From positions 110,756,917-110,820,916 of the forward strand of contig NC_060254.1 in the NCBI RefSeq assembly GCF_921293095.1: DNA of 64,000 nucleotides, written 5' to 3'. The notes under the pieces are model-generated. The model did no database searches. It had not been told where the DNA came from and was given only the letters and a program-made list of their open reading frames with translations. A program made the translations under genes and the position numbers. The DNA is from Ischnura elegans (taxonomy: Eukaryota > Arthropoda > Insecta > Odonata > Coenagrionidae). The first letter of the stretch is position 1, and each line of letters starts with the position of its first letter. Of the stretch, positions 11,546 to 22,884 are shown piece by piece.

Positions 11546-12339
11546 AAGCAATTCCGCAAAGTAACGCCTGATACCGTGTCTTATACACCAGGCCAATTCC
11601 ATGCAGACAATGAGAAGCAAAAATATTACCGAAGTAAAATTAAACTGATGAGTCCAAGTACGAGTACACTTGCAAGTACATTATGAGAGCATACATAATC
11701 AGGAGGAAGAGAAAAACCAAGCAAATATTTACCAGATATTTTGTGATACCATAAAAAGAAATTTAATTTATTGACGTAAATGCGAGTAGGTAAGACTTGA
11801 GATATTTTGAGAGGGGCTCTTGGTAGGTAAAAATACACATTTATTTCGGTATTCGGAATTGATATATAACACTCGATAAATGGCACGCGGACTTTCATTC
11901 CACAAAGTTAGCTGCTCGTTCGTTCCAATAAACAAGGGAGTCTGAATGATTGATGTGTTTTTCTGTAAACATTGACTGCATTTCATTACATCCTACCCCT
12001 TCAAAAGTACCACATTCAAGACTGACCATAGTTCTAGCTTTAAAAAATTTCCTCTCACTATCGTAATAAAAAACATTAGGAAGAATTATCGATTAAAAGA
12101 CCCAACGACAACCGAAGATAAAAGTGCTATTCAATGGAGAAAGAAAGCATTCGGAGTTAAATGCATCAAATGTACACACGAGGTGTATGTGGTAAAACAG
12201 CACTCGTGGTCTCTCGCTTAGCAATTCGGAAGTGTAACATATATTTTTATGTAAAGTAAATAAGGCCGTTGCTCCTCTGAATGATAGCTTATATGTATTA
12301 CTCATTATATACTTGGGTCGTTCAATGAGTAATGCCCCG
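11546..12339. other. No feature recognised
   Basis: Overlapping short minus-strand open frames (11626-11898, 11768-11986, 12093-12305) without recognisable domains. Confidence 0.45.
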
Positions 12340-13560
12340 CATTAAAAAAAGTCCATTTTCATACGGTTAAAAATAATATTTTAATAATATAATGGTTTCT
12401 CGCATAAAAGTTTCGTCGTGATGTGCTCGCATGCGATCATATGGAACTCATTTCACGACATTTTCGAAATAATGCGCCACATAGTCTGTGACATGTATCC
12501 AGGCTTTCGACTTATTTAGTCACGATGTTTCTCTCGTTGAGGGGGCAGTCGTTCTCATCACAGTGGCGCAGAAAGTGAAGAGGATGGTTAGGGATGAATG
12601 GATTTTTTTTTTAATTTTAACACCCTTTCAGACGTAACATCGTCCATCAAAAAGTTTTCTGAAATTATAATGGTTTTGAATGGGGACAAGAGTTATTTAA
12701 CACAAGTAAAAATTTAAATTAAAATAATTATTACAATTGTTAGTCTACGATTGTTCTATCCAACTGCTGTAGTAATTATTTTGGTATGTTGGGATTTTTC
12801 AGCGTTTCTGCTAGTGGAAGCTGTCCTATAGCATCTATTTACAACAAAAGCGTCTACGGTGTAGTTAATGATCATTTACTTACGCAATATACTAGCTCAT
12901 AATTCGCTTATATGTAATACTATAAGCACAGAATATTGTATATAGCTTTGATATGAGATATGCTTTGGTATCGTTGCTGAAATAAGTACATGTTATTTTA
13001 ATTGTGGCTCCATTGCATAAAAATTGATTAAGTGTATTGGACATAGTTCTTAGCAGATACCAGCTGTGAATTCAATGCTATCATCTACATCTTCTTTGAA
13101 GAACTATCCAATATTAGTTGTAATCCAAATGGTTTGACTTTTAATACATATATGATTTTTAAGTGTTTTATCTGGTTTAAGCGGTCATATGGTATTTGCA
13201 CCATCAGCATGTTCAGTGTAATTACTTATCATTTATTTATATAATTTATTACCTTTTGATTTACTTGATCGCTTACATTTTAAACGATATAGCATGGTTT
13301 TTACATACTACTAATTATTTGGTATCGCTGCCGACATAAGTACCTATACTATTCAATGTGGCTGAAATTAGATTTAGATCAAAATCGTGTTAGTGTGTAG
13401 AACATAGTACTGATCAAATATGAGTTGTGAATTCAATGCCAGGAAAAACATGTTCTTGAAATAACTACATTGCGCACAAAAAGTGGTTGAGTTTAATGCT
13501 GTAGTTGGGTTTCTCTCATGGAATTCATAAAAAAGAGTTATATATTACAAAAAAATGAAG
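12340..13560. repeat. Downstream flank of the duplicated unit (gene 2 copy)
   Basis: Blocks here match the flanks of gene 3 (about 21870-22740) and gene 4 (about 36180-36650): for example TTCGTCGTGATGTGCTCGCA against TTCGTTGCAGTATGCTCCCA, and the TTGGTATCGCTGC motif repeated near 12967 and 13318 and again near 22512. Diverged, with no coding sequence. Confidence 0.6.
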
Positions 13561-13569
13561 GAGACGATA

Positions 13570-13575
13570 TATATT
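13570..13575 (-). promoter_or_regulatory. Probable poly(A) signal of gene 2 (AATATA)
   Basis: Same position and context (GTGAAATATA) as in the paralogues, about 135 nt after the stop codon. Confidence 0.4.
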
Positions 13576-13707
13576 TCACTTTGTACAACTATACAGGAGT
13601 ATAATACATGATATAAATTTTTTGCGGTCGTTCAGAGATGGCTCTCTTTCGTAGTGGAGAACCTTATGGACGGCGCTGTGAGGTATATAAGGGAACCAAG
13701 GGTTGAT

Positions 13708-16309
13708 TTAGGCCCAGGGTGCGTGTGCCACAGGGGCGGTGGCCCAGGGGGCGTGGTAGACCAGGGGCTTGGCAACAGTCAACACTGGCTTGGCAACGGC
13801 CACCACTGGCTTGGCTACGGCCACGGCGATGGGTTCCCGGTTGACTATGGCGTTGAATCCGTTGACGTCGTCAGCGGTGTACTCGACGGTCCTCCTGAAG
13901 CCATCTGGGTCGACGAGGGAGTACATGCCCTTGATGGCTCCGTTCTCCAGGGATTCTGTCTGGGACTTGTCGTCTCCGGTGGTGGCGTCCTTGACCTCGT
14001 AGTGGAAGCTGTATGAAGGGTTGGGGTCAAAGGGCTCCGGCTCGGCTGGCTTAGCGACGACGACTGGCTTAGCGATGGCCACTGGTTTGGCCACGGTGAT
14101 AAGTGGTTTGGCCACTGCGAAGGTGGGAGCGTGGAAGGCGAACGGAGATCCGTAGTATCCGGCAGATGGGATGACGCCCGCCTGGGACACGGCCACAAGA
14201 GCAAGGAGGGCGAGGAACTGCATGGTGTAGAGGAGGAAATGAACAAGGTTTAATTTAACTTATAATTTCATACTTTACCATGATAAGCCCTTAAATGATG
14301 GGAATAATAGAGAATAAAACTTTTTAAAGTACATTTATTGTCTGCCGTTCATACAATGTCTGGGATAGTTTTACTAAGGAGTATATTGTGATCAGGCGTG
14401 AAAAAATATTTGAATAAAATATAAAAGAAAAATCAAGGTACAGGATAAAAACTTAGCAATGCGTGAAAGAAAATGAACAAAAGATGCTAGGACTCCCCAT
14501 TTTTATTCAAACTACCTAGATGTCTACAGCCTATCAGGAGTATTATGATGTTGTGACAGTTTATTGCTACATCTCAAATGTTTTTGTTCAGTAAAGCTTA
14601 TGCATTCACACTGATGACAACGGAAGAGTCGTTCAAAACTTTGGTGATATGTAACAAATTAAACAAGTTAAAAAATTCCCTAGGAGACTCCTCGCAAATA
14701 ATTCGGCGTGAAAGGAGTCCGTCTTATTTTACATTTGTGATGTGTCCACTCGAACCCACACCTCTCTTGATTCCCTACTGTCTGCACGCGATTTTGGCAA
14801 GAAAACGGATGTATTTATGCACGATCTGTTTAGATGTTAACGTTTCGTGACTCCCAGGTCGTGCCTATAAAATATAATGAGTGTGCATTACATTGAGGGC
14901 GTTGTTCATTTTGCTTTTCTAACGATATTTGAGTTGGCTGCAGATGTTTTTCACTCGCGAAATTTACTAACCTTTTCAATTGTCTATAATACTGTGGTCT
15001 CCCAGGGTAAATTTTTAAAATTACTCCTCAACGGGTGTTATTGTCAGTTAATATGCTTTTTATCACGCAGTCAAAAATCGTTTAATAACCAGCAGTGCAT
15101 CGTGAGTAGTGCAGTTACAAACGAGCTATTCCTGTTAAACAGTGAATGATACTCAAATATGATTGTTTAGGTTTCTTATAAAAAATATTATTTCAGCAAA
15201 AGTTACTGGCTACAGGTTTTGAAGTTGACTTGTCCAAATATAAATTTTGGTATTTAAGTCTTAGATATAAAAATCAGCAAGAGAAAATGAATGGCTAAAA
15301 CCGTCGCTTAAGGATAGATTGACGACGATTTCCCTCTCACAAGGAGCTGGGCGAGTATCTGGAATCGTTAGATGCTGTTATGAGTGACTCCTTTTCTTCT
15401 TTCCCGGACTATTGGAATTAACACAAGGACATGTGTAAGGTGTATGTATTAGATACTTTGAATTATTTATTGAAATGCTTGTGGGCCGAAATAGACTGCC
15501 TTGAAGATTTAATTACATCGCAGGGCTTGCACAGGAAAAAAATTGTACGAGGCCTTATTGTCTTTTGCTGAGCGCTTGATTTTAATTTTAAAAATATTTG
15601 TAAACAACACGCGGCCTATTACCATTTATCCCGATGTAAACCAGCGTAAAGGGGTATTTTCCTCCAGTGTTAGATTATGATATAGTGTATGGAGTCCAGA
15701 AAAATTGATGTTCATGTGAAGAGTATTTTCTCCGCAATAAATACCCTCATTAATACCCTCATCAACGCGAGGAAGTTCTAGCGCATGATAATCGATAGAT
15801 ACCTCTTTTCGGTAGAGAACATAGTTCATAGACAATTTCACTAATAAAGAAGTCCCCGTTTGCGCAAAAATTCACACGTTTGTGGTTTGCTAGTGTGGAT
15901 TGAGTTCTATCATCACCTATCACCCTATACCTCTGGGTTGAACGAGTTTGTGAAGTGTATGGAGCTTATCAGCTGAGTTTATGAGACCATTTTCACTGGC
16001 CGAAATGTCTTTCGCTCGCTGACTGAATCACTGGCTATGTCTTTCTTTTTATTCTAGTGATAGCCAATTTACATATAATATCCTTTTTCCCCATTGCTAA
16101 CCATAGAGCTGTGGAGTTCAAAGTTAAATTTATCTCAGAAGTATTTACTCAAAATTTATCGGTTTACTTCTGAAACAAATTCTAGGAAGACTCACAACAT
16201 GGAATTGGATGGATCCCGCTTTTTGTTAGACCTTCTGGACAATTTCACTTATAAAAATTACTATTCTAAAAGCGATGGACGGTTTCAGGTGACTTACCTT
16301 AGCTGCCAT
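13708..16309 (-). CDS. RR-2 cuticular protein, gene 2 of 4 (two coding exons)
   Basis: Exon 1 is 16298-16309 (MAAK) with donor GTAAGT at 16292-16297. Exon 2 is 13708-14217 after an acceptor ending ACCATGCAG. The product is 173 residues: signal peptide [22 protein letters not shown] repeats, the extended RR-2 domain identical to gene 1 over the core, then AKP repeats. The C-terminal tail is shorter than in its sisters, with only two HAPWA units. An in-frame ATG inside the acceptor (14223) could suggest a start at MQF; I reject it because the upstream TATA box, MAAK exon and splice sites are all intact. The intron is about 2.1 kb and shares blocks with the introns of genes 1, 3 and 4. Its role should be as for gene 1: secretion and chitin binding in the cuticle. 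Confidence 0.93.
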
Positions 16310-16357
16310 TTTCGGTGTTTGAAATGGATCAAGTGCCTTGTTGGACGCGGTCCTCAG

Positions 16358-16640
16358 CTTATATACCCGCTCGTCTCATGTCGAGGGAAGACCACACCCC
16401 CCACAGGGGGGGTTAATATTCCCTTCCACTCATCTCACTGGGACGCACGCGTCCATACCTTGCTCCCGCCATAGGTTTTTTTTATCCACTCGTGTCATAA
16501 AAAGTGGATCGCCATGCTTTAATTCGTCCCCACCCTTACTTTCGTAACCTGGATATTCGGAAGATCGCTGATTTTTCCTCAGTGGGCACCCTCTGTGGTA
16601 GGAAGGCCTGCAGTTGTTCGTTTTGTGGCCACATCGAGGT
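16358..16640 (-). promoter_or_regulatory. Core and proximal promoter of cuticle gene 2
   Basis: TATATAAG is at 16358-16365 on the minus strand, about 50 nt before the ATG. The upstream 280 bp align by eye to the other three promoters but are the most diverged. Past about 16570 the block resembles gene 4 (TTCCTCAGT) rather than genes 1 and 3. Confidence 0.72.
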
Positions 16641-19470
16641 CGTGTGTGGTGATTTATGGACGGTTTAAAAGCTTCTTTCTTCTCAAGGTCTTCACTATAA
16701 TTCCTGAGAATCCTGTCTAATGATGTGTATTCGAAGGAGTTTGGAAAGACTTTCAGTCATGAAATTGCAATTTTTCTTCCATTTGGTGCCATATGGTTAT
16801 ATTACTGTGTAGCATGCGTCAAATAAAGAAAAAGTCCTCAGAATAAGACGAAGGTTCAACTACCAAATGGGGAAGATCAAAAAGAATACGAGAGTGAAGA
16901 GTCGTTAAGATCTAGAAGAACTAGATTTTGGTGAGGGAGAAAGTGAGAGATGCAGAATACAAACTGTGGTTTGCAATACTTTTTAAATTTTGATATATTT
17001 TCTGGCTATTCTTTTATTCATGGCACTACCAATGCCTTCTTAGGCCTAAAATGGGTACATATCCATTCTGAAGCCACCTTTTTCTCACTTGCCGTAGCTA
17101 CTGATGAGTGTACATGAATCAAATGAGCTTGGATAGGCTCCATTTTTAAAATTGCATTTTTTTCGTACGTTTGTGTCATAAAAGTGTTTCATATATGCAA
17201 CATACATGTGTTATATTTTCGAGGGAATACTTTCCCTAGCTATTTTGGTCGCTTCCCTGACATTCTTTTTCCTTGCCTCTTTCTCTATCTGCCTCAGTCA
17301 TTTATCTCATATTCTTCCTCGCGAGGCTTCTATTTCAACTTATCCTAGCATTATATTTCTCCAATAATTATTGTGTCCCATGATATGACTTATCGACCGT
17401 CTCCTTCACTGCGCTCAATAGATCTCTTTCTTTCTCTTCCTTTTCTTTGCTGCACTTCCTCGACTCTCCCCTTTACCGTTAATTTGATCTTCATCATCCA
17501 CTGCCAGTACCACGTTTTGAAGGCTTCGAGTCTTTTCTTGATCATCTTTCCAATGGTCCATGTCTCTGATATTTCCACTGCCCACCTGTATGTCTTCCCA
17601 TGCTGGATCCCTACCTTCAGTCGTATGATCTTGGGAGAGTGCAAAGGAATATTTGTTTTTAAGGCTTCTTTAATTGGGCCATAGGAAGATTGCATGTGTT
17701 TTGTGCTTCCCAGTTTATGATGACTCCGAGACAGTCCAATGATCTTTGTAACCCCTGGCACTCTCCTTCATGATGGCCGTTGACCGCTGTTTTGGGGTTA
17801 TAGTTTTTACTCTTTAAAAATGGACCATAAATTCCTTAACTATAGTGGAAGTCGCGTTTATTCTATTCCATATTTTATTTATTCCGTTCCATTTACAAGT
17901 TTTAAAGAGGTTCGAAATGGAATGTTCGTTCCATGGTCAATTTATGAAATCGGAACTTTTGCCAGCAGCACGATTTATTTAGTACATATAACATTCGTTC
18001 ATGTTAGCATAAATATGATTTTCTCTCAATAATCTGACTGCTATTATTTAAATCACTTGTTGCGTGAAAGTTGCGTCTTCTGCGATAAACAATTGATATT
18101 ATTTCTGCGAATTCGTTCAAACGTGCACACTGAATTTACCTTTCTAAAGTATTATAGTATTTAATATCTACCTCTAGTAATTCTACTTAAGTCATTTACA
18201 TAGTTGAAGAGCCTGTTTCTTGTGAAAAACATGAATGCAACGGAAATTGAAAGAAAGAATAGATGGTTTGGTTTTAAAAAGCAAGTCTAGCTTTTTATCC
18301 GGCTGGAAATCCGTTATCGGAGAACCAGGGGAACCCAGGGATGAACAAGCGATTTCATTTTCCAATGGATTGGTAAAATGTCAAATAGGTACCAAAATAG
18401 CATTTACTTTAGAATTGATATTTCCATTGGCTTGACCTCCAATGCGTGTTTAGAGTTCCTATCTCATTGAGAAATGGATGGAAAACTAAGAGACTGGTAA
18501 AATATCCATTATTACGTAATATTTTACTCTTCTCGAATTTTTATTGTTGCCCTAGTTATTAATCTTGTATGCCTGCAACCAAATTTTGATTGGATTCCTA
18601 CAGTCTTATTTCCTGTCAATTAAAACGAGTTGAACGTGACGTTTATTGTAAAATATATTCGAAGCATTTAAGCCTGATCGGTTTCTTTAGCCGCGTTGAT
18701 AGTATTATTTGGGAAGCTTACTTGCCGATTGAATGGTGGAGTAAAATAATCGTCTCAAATCAATTTGTCATAAAAGGTAAGTGTCATGAATCTTACTTTT
18801 TAAAGATTACCTTCTCCTATTCATGCTTGGTGCCGTAAGGTTTCATGGCCAAGTGAAAAATGAAAGTATTAATCATTGAATAATATTATAAGAATTGTTA
18901 TTTATGTATTTTCCTCTGTTAAATCAGAGTTATAAAAAAGCTGTATCTGAAATAATTATTTAGTTAATGATAACATCCTAAAATTATCAATTTCCAATAT
19001 ATATGTTTGCTCTGCCTAGTAGCTAAACTGCCAGCACAGTCATTTTTTCTTACATGTGGCATGATGACAATCGTTACGGTTATTGGAGAGGACTCTTCCA
19101 TTGTCGCATGTTGTTATTCGCGATAATTGTTCCTAATTTTTTTCATGACGATAGTGAATGGAAATTTTTTTACAGGTAGGGCAATGGTGATCCCTCAAGG
19201 TGTTACTTTTGTAGCGGTAAGAGGTTTTGAAATGTGATCAATCGTTACAGGAATGAAAAAAATTAAAATCATTCAGACGCTGTGTTTGGGATGAAAGCCC
19301 GCGTGCGCCGATGGCTTAGGAGGCTTTTTCCTTCGGCAGCGTCTTATCAACTCCGAATACCGAAATTAATGTGGATGTTTACCTATTAAGAAGCTCGCTC
19401 AAAATCTCTCAACCCTACTTTCATGCGAATATGTCAATCAATTTAATTTATTAATATGGCATCATATAAT
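16641..19470. repeat. Upstream flank of the duplicated unit (gene 2 copy)
   Basis: Parallel motifs recur upstream of genes 3 and 4: CCCATGCTGGATCC...TCGTATGATCTTGGG (17597, 27699, 42650) and the block near 18540-18840 against 28540-28640 plus 33060-33300, and 43210-43560. It contains a decayed LINE at 17385-17765. No host gene is seen. Confidence 0.6.
17385..17765 (-). mobile_element. LINE C-terminal fragment, decayed
   Basis: Minus-strand translation gives SETWTIGKMIKKRLEAF followed by KTWYWQWMMKIKL. This is the usual LYGSETWTIGK...RLEAFEMWCWRRM pattern near the C terminus of arthropod LINEs. Related pieces lie at 27600-27860 and 42560-42790 in the paralogous flanks, so it entered before the duplications. 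Confidence 0.6.
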
Positions 19471-19639
19471 TTATTAATATGGCATCATAATATGGCAAGT
19501 ATTTGTGTGATTTTTATCTTCCTCTTAATTATTGCTGTATGTTGTCGTTATGTTTCTTAGTGTAGTAGTAGGTACTTCGCTGTAATGTTGTTGCTTCGTA
19601 TGGCCTTTCATGCCTGCATAATGCAGTAGAAGAAGATAA

Positions 19640-21065
19640 TCTTAGGCCGGGGATCTTAGATTCGGAAATCGATAGAGCCCTTACTGACATGAAGGCCAGG
19701 AAAGCAGTGGGCATGTACAGTATCTTGTATGGGCTTCTGAATAATCTAGGAAGGACGGTTTTTCGATCTAGTGCGCAGGATCTATGAGGAGAGATATTGG
19801 CGAAAGGATTTCGTTCAAACGGTTCTCATACCGCCACCGAAAAAGAAGAAAGCTGTGGAATTCGGAGATTCGGACTATTAGCCTAATATCGCGGGCGGCG
19901 AAACTAGTACTGATAATATTAAACAGACGAATGGGGGCAAGGGCTAGTGAATATTTGGACGAATATCACTTTGGATTCGGAAAAGGAAAGTCAACTCGAG
20001 ATGAAATAGCGGTAATGAGGTCCCTAGTGGAGAGAAGCCTAGACTTTAACCAGGACGTGAATGCCTGCTTCGTGGACGGAGAATCTGGGCGGGCAAGCAT
20101 TTGCAGAGGGGTGAGGCAAGGCTGGCCTCTATCGCCGCTGCTCTTTAACGTGTACGCTGAGGAGATGGTAAGGGAAGCGTGGGATGAGCTAGAAGCAGGA
20201 GTAAAAGTAGGAGGAATGATGTTAAAATCAGAGAGATTCGCGGATGATCAGGCGTTGATCGGCCAGTAAGAGAGGAGGCTGCAGGCTCTTGTGGATGCGT
20301 TACACGAGCGTTGTGAGGATTATGGCGTGAAGATTAATCACGAGAAGAGAAAGGGTATGCGGTTCTACAAGGCATTGGGAGCTGGGAATATGAGACTTAA
20401 TATAAAGTTGGGTGGTGAAAACTTGAGCAGGTTGAGAAGTTCAACTATTTAGGCGGAAGGTTAGAGGATAACGGATACGGTAGTAAGGATATCAGGAAGA
20501 GAATTGCGTTAGCGAAGAAGACGTTCAGGAACAGGAAGGAGAGGAACGTTATCTAGGAGTTTATAGAAAAGGTTAGCGAAGAGTTTGATCTAGAGTGTAG
20601 GGCATTACAGTGCGGAAACGTGGACACATAGGGAGGAGGCAAGATATGGGTATGGCGAAGAATGGAGAAGGTGCAGTGAACGGTAAGGAAGAAGAAAGAA
20701 GTGATGATGCTATGAGAAAAAGCGCGGTCGTATAGTAAAAATAAGACTGTGGAAATTGCTCCTGCTTCTTTGTTAAGAACGAAGTGGTAGACATGTTGGG
20801 TGAGTAGAGGCAGCTTCTTGATGAGGTGCGGAGGAGACTGAAGTTATGGATGGAGCGAGTAATTAACGAGGAAGGGTGGTGTTGAAAGTAGTGTTAGACG
20901 GTAAACGAGGGAGAGGAAGAAAGATAAAATGATTTTTATATAGGATAAGAGAGAGTAGGCCTTATTGTGAATTGAAGAGCGTCCACAAAGGGAGGGGATT
21001 CTCCCGGAATTCTTCGTGATGCTCCGTGTAAACTTACCTTAATCGCAAGAATACTTAATTATAAT
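19640..21065 (+). mobile_element. Decayed non-LTR retrotransposon (RT and C-terminal part)
   Basis: Plus-strand fragments in order: LDSEIDRALTDMKARKAVGM (about 19660), RTISLISRAAKLVLIILNRR (in 19784-20269), YHFGFGKGKSTRDEIAVMRS, RGVRQGWPLSPLLFNVYAEE and the catalytic FADDQAL. They are followed by ALVDALHERCEDYGVKINHE, EKFNYLGGRLEDNG, a CGN-DT-GGG-KIWVWRRMEKV piece and RLKLWMERVINEE. The block between CFVDGESG and the RGVRQG motif lacks the usual KAFDRV...W segment, so there is an internal deletion; stops and frame changes are also present. The 5' half (endonuclease) is absent. It ends in an AT-rich tail near 21060. Confidence 0.85.
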
Positions 21066-21289
21066 AATTATAGCGTCATTGCCCAACTAGGGCGACAGAG
21101 CAAACGAAAATTATTTGAAAAAAAAACGGCAAGAGTGTTTCTCAGAGGAGATTTAAGCTGAAGTAAAACATGAGGAACATAGCTAATAGACTCGAAACCG
21201 CCCATAAATTTCAATTTATTTGTACTTTTAAGTAAATATCAATTTAAAGGATAGGAAACAATACCTTTCAGAAACCAATGAACTATAAA

Positions 21290-21700
21290 TAACCACTCCT
21301 CAGAATACATAATTTTCGACAGCTAGTTAAGTCTCAGATGAATTCCATTATTTGAAGTTGGTAACTGAGCACAATGAACTGGAACACATGAACATTATGT
21401 TAAACTCAGTTAACAATTTTACAATGCTCATATTTTGTTGTGCAGGTTTAAGCTTATATAGGTAATAATTTTGAAGATTAATAATAATGAAGTATTTCGT
21501 GTCTCCCATATTTCGCATTTGGTCCGCATCAACTTTTAATATAAATTTTTATTAATGCATTCGTGTTACTGTTCATCTTTTATTGAATACCTATCATCAT
21601 TGAGCTGGCGTAAAAATTTAAATTGCTCTCTATATATCAAATCGCTGATTACCTGAAAAAACTGTCAATACTTTTATGCCAGCTGAAAGATGAAAAGTAG
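21290..21700 (+). repeat. Dispersed repeats S and R, middle copy
   Basis: GTTGGTAACTGAGCACAATG...GAACATTATGTTAAACTC is the inverse of 10250-10330. GTGTCTCCCATATTTCGCAT through GAGCTGGCGTAAAAATTTAA (21500-21620) parallels 35320-35440. Confidence 0.5.
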
Positions 21701-22740
21701 TACAAAGTACTATCATGAAGAAAAGAAATTCGTGAATACGAGCTATTTAGCTGACGAGAGAACCGATTCTTCGTATTGTTGAATTATGATTTTTGCTCGG
21801 CTTTCTTCCCGAGACGTATGCGGTGAAACAGTACTCTTTGCCTCTCGATTACGGAAACGGGTACTGAAAGTGTTATTTACATTTTTATGCAAGCTTAAAA
21901 CAAAATAAAACTTTTCCTGTTATGATTGTTAGTTTATATTAGTAGATTTATAATAGTTTCGTTGCAGTATGCTCCCACGCGAACAAACGGAACTTATTTT
22001 ACGGCATTTTCGGGAGTTTGCAACTCGTAATCTGCAAGATGTGTTTCGGTTTTCGACTAATTCCTTCAAGATGTTTCGTTCATTGCGTGGGAATTAATTC
22101 TCATCGCTGCGGATTGAAATCGTCCCATTGATGCGGAAAGTGAAGATGGTGGTTTGGGGTAAATGTTACGCTTGTTTGCGGAAGTTTAAACGCCGATTTA
22201 TTGGAAACACCTTTTCTTAAAGATTTCACTGAAATGAAAATGGTATTGAATCGAGAAGCGAGTTACTTAGCACCACCGAATATAAATATTAAAATGCTTG
22301 TAATTATTATTTAATGACTCGTGTATCCAACTGCAGTTGTAACCCACATAGTGTGATGAAATTATTAAGCGTCTTTGCTGGTAGACGCCGTCCAATAGTT
22401 TTTAAACGTATCCTCTGCCACGTTATTAGTTATCGTTAATTTTTGCAGTTTAAAACCTCATGATTCATTTTATCGATTAAATGTAGGAAAGTACGTTACA
22501 CATAGCTAATAGTTTGGTATCGCTGCTGTAATACGTATCTTTACTTTTATTTTGGCCCGGCTGGATGAAAATCGTGTAAGCGGATACAGCTCCGAATAGA
22601 AAGGAGTTGTGAATACCAAGCCAAAATCAGCATTGAACGCTGAAAGAACTTAATTGAGCACTAAAAGTGGCCAAGTTCAATTCTATGGTAGATTTTCTCT
22701 CTAGGAATTCATAATGAAACAGTATTCTTTCAAAAAATAT
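21701..22740. repeat. Downstream flank of the duplicated unit (gene 3 copy)
   Basis: Diverged but recognisable counterpart of 12340-13560 and 36180-36650. No coding sequence. Confidence 0.55.
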
Positions 22741-22749
22741 TGGAGAACA

Positions 22750-22755
22750 TATATT
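22750..22755 (-). promoter_or_regulatory. Probable poly(A) signal of gene 3 (AATATA)
   Basis: GTGAAATATA on the minus strand, about 130 nt past the stop codon, matching the other three genes. Confidence 0.4.
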
Positions 22756-22884
22756 TCACTTTGTACAACTTTACAGGTGTATATTACATGATTTTAAATT
22801 TGCGGTCGTTCAGAGATGGCTCTCTTTCATATTGGAGAACCTTCCGGACGGCGCTGTGAGGTATATAAGGAAGGAAGTGCTGAC

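Noticed and set aside
13654-14016. Long plus-strand open frames opposite exon 2 of the cuticle genes (also at 4476, 22816 and 36877)
   Set aside because: They are antisense shadows of the GC-rich, repeat-coded exon. They recur only because the exon recurs, and have Gly/Val/His-rich content with no domain.
14218-14223. ATG giving [10 protein letters not shown] as the start of gene 2
   Set aside because: It lies in the 3' splice acceptor. The conserved MAAK exon, donor and TATA box at 16298-16365 give the same structure as the other genes.
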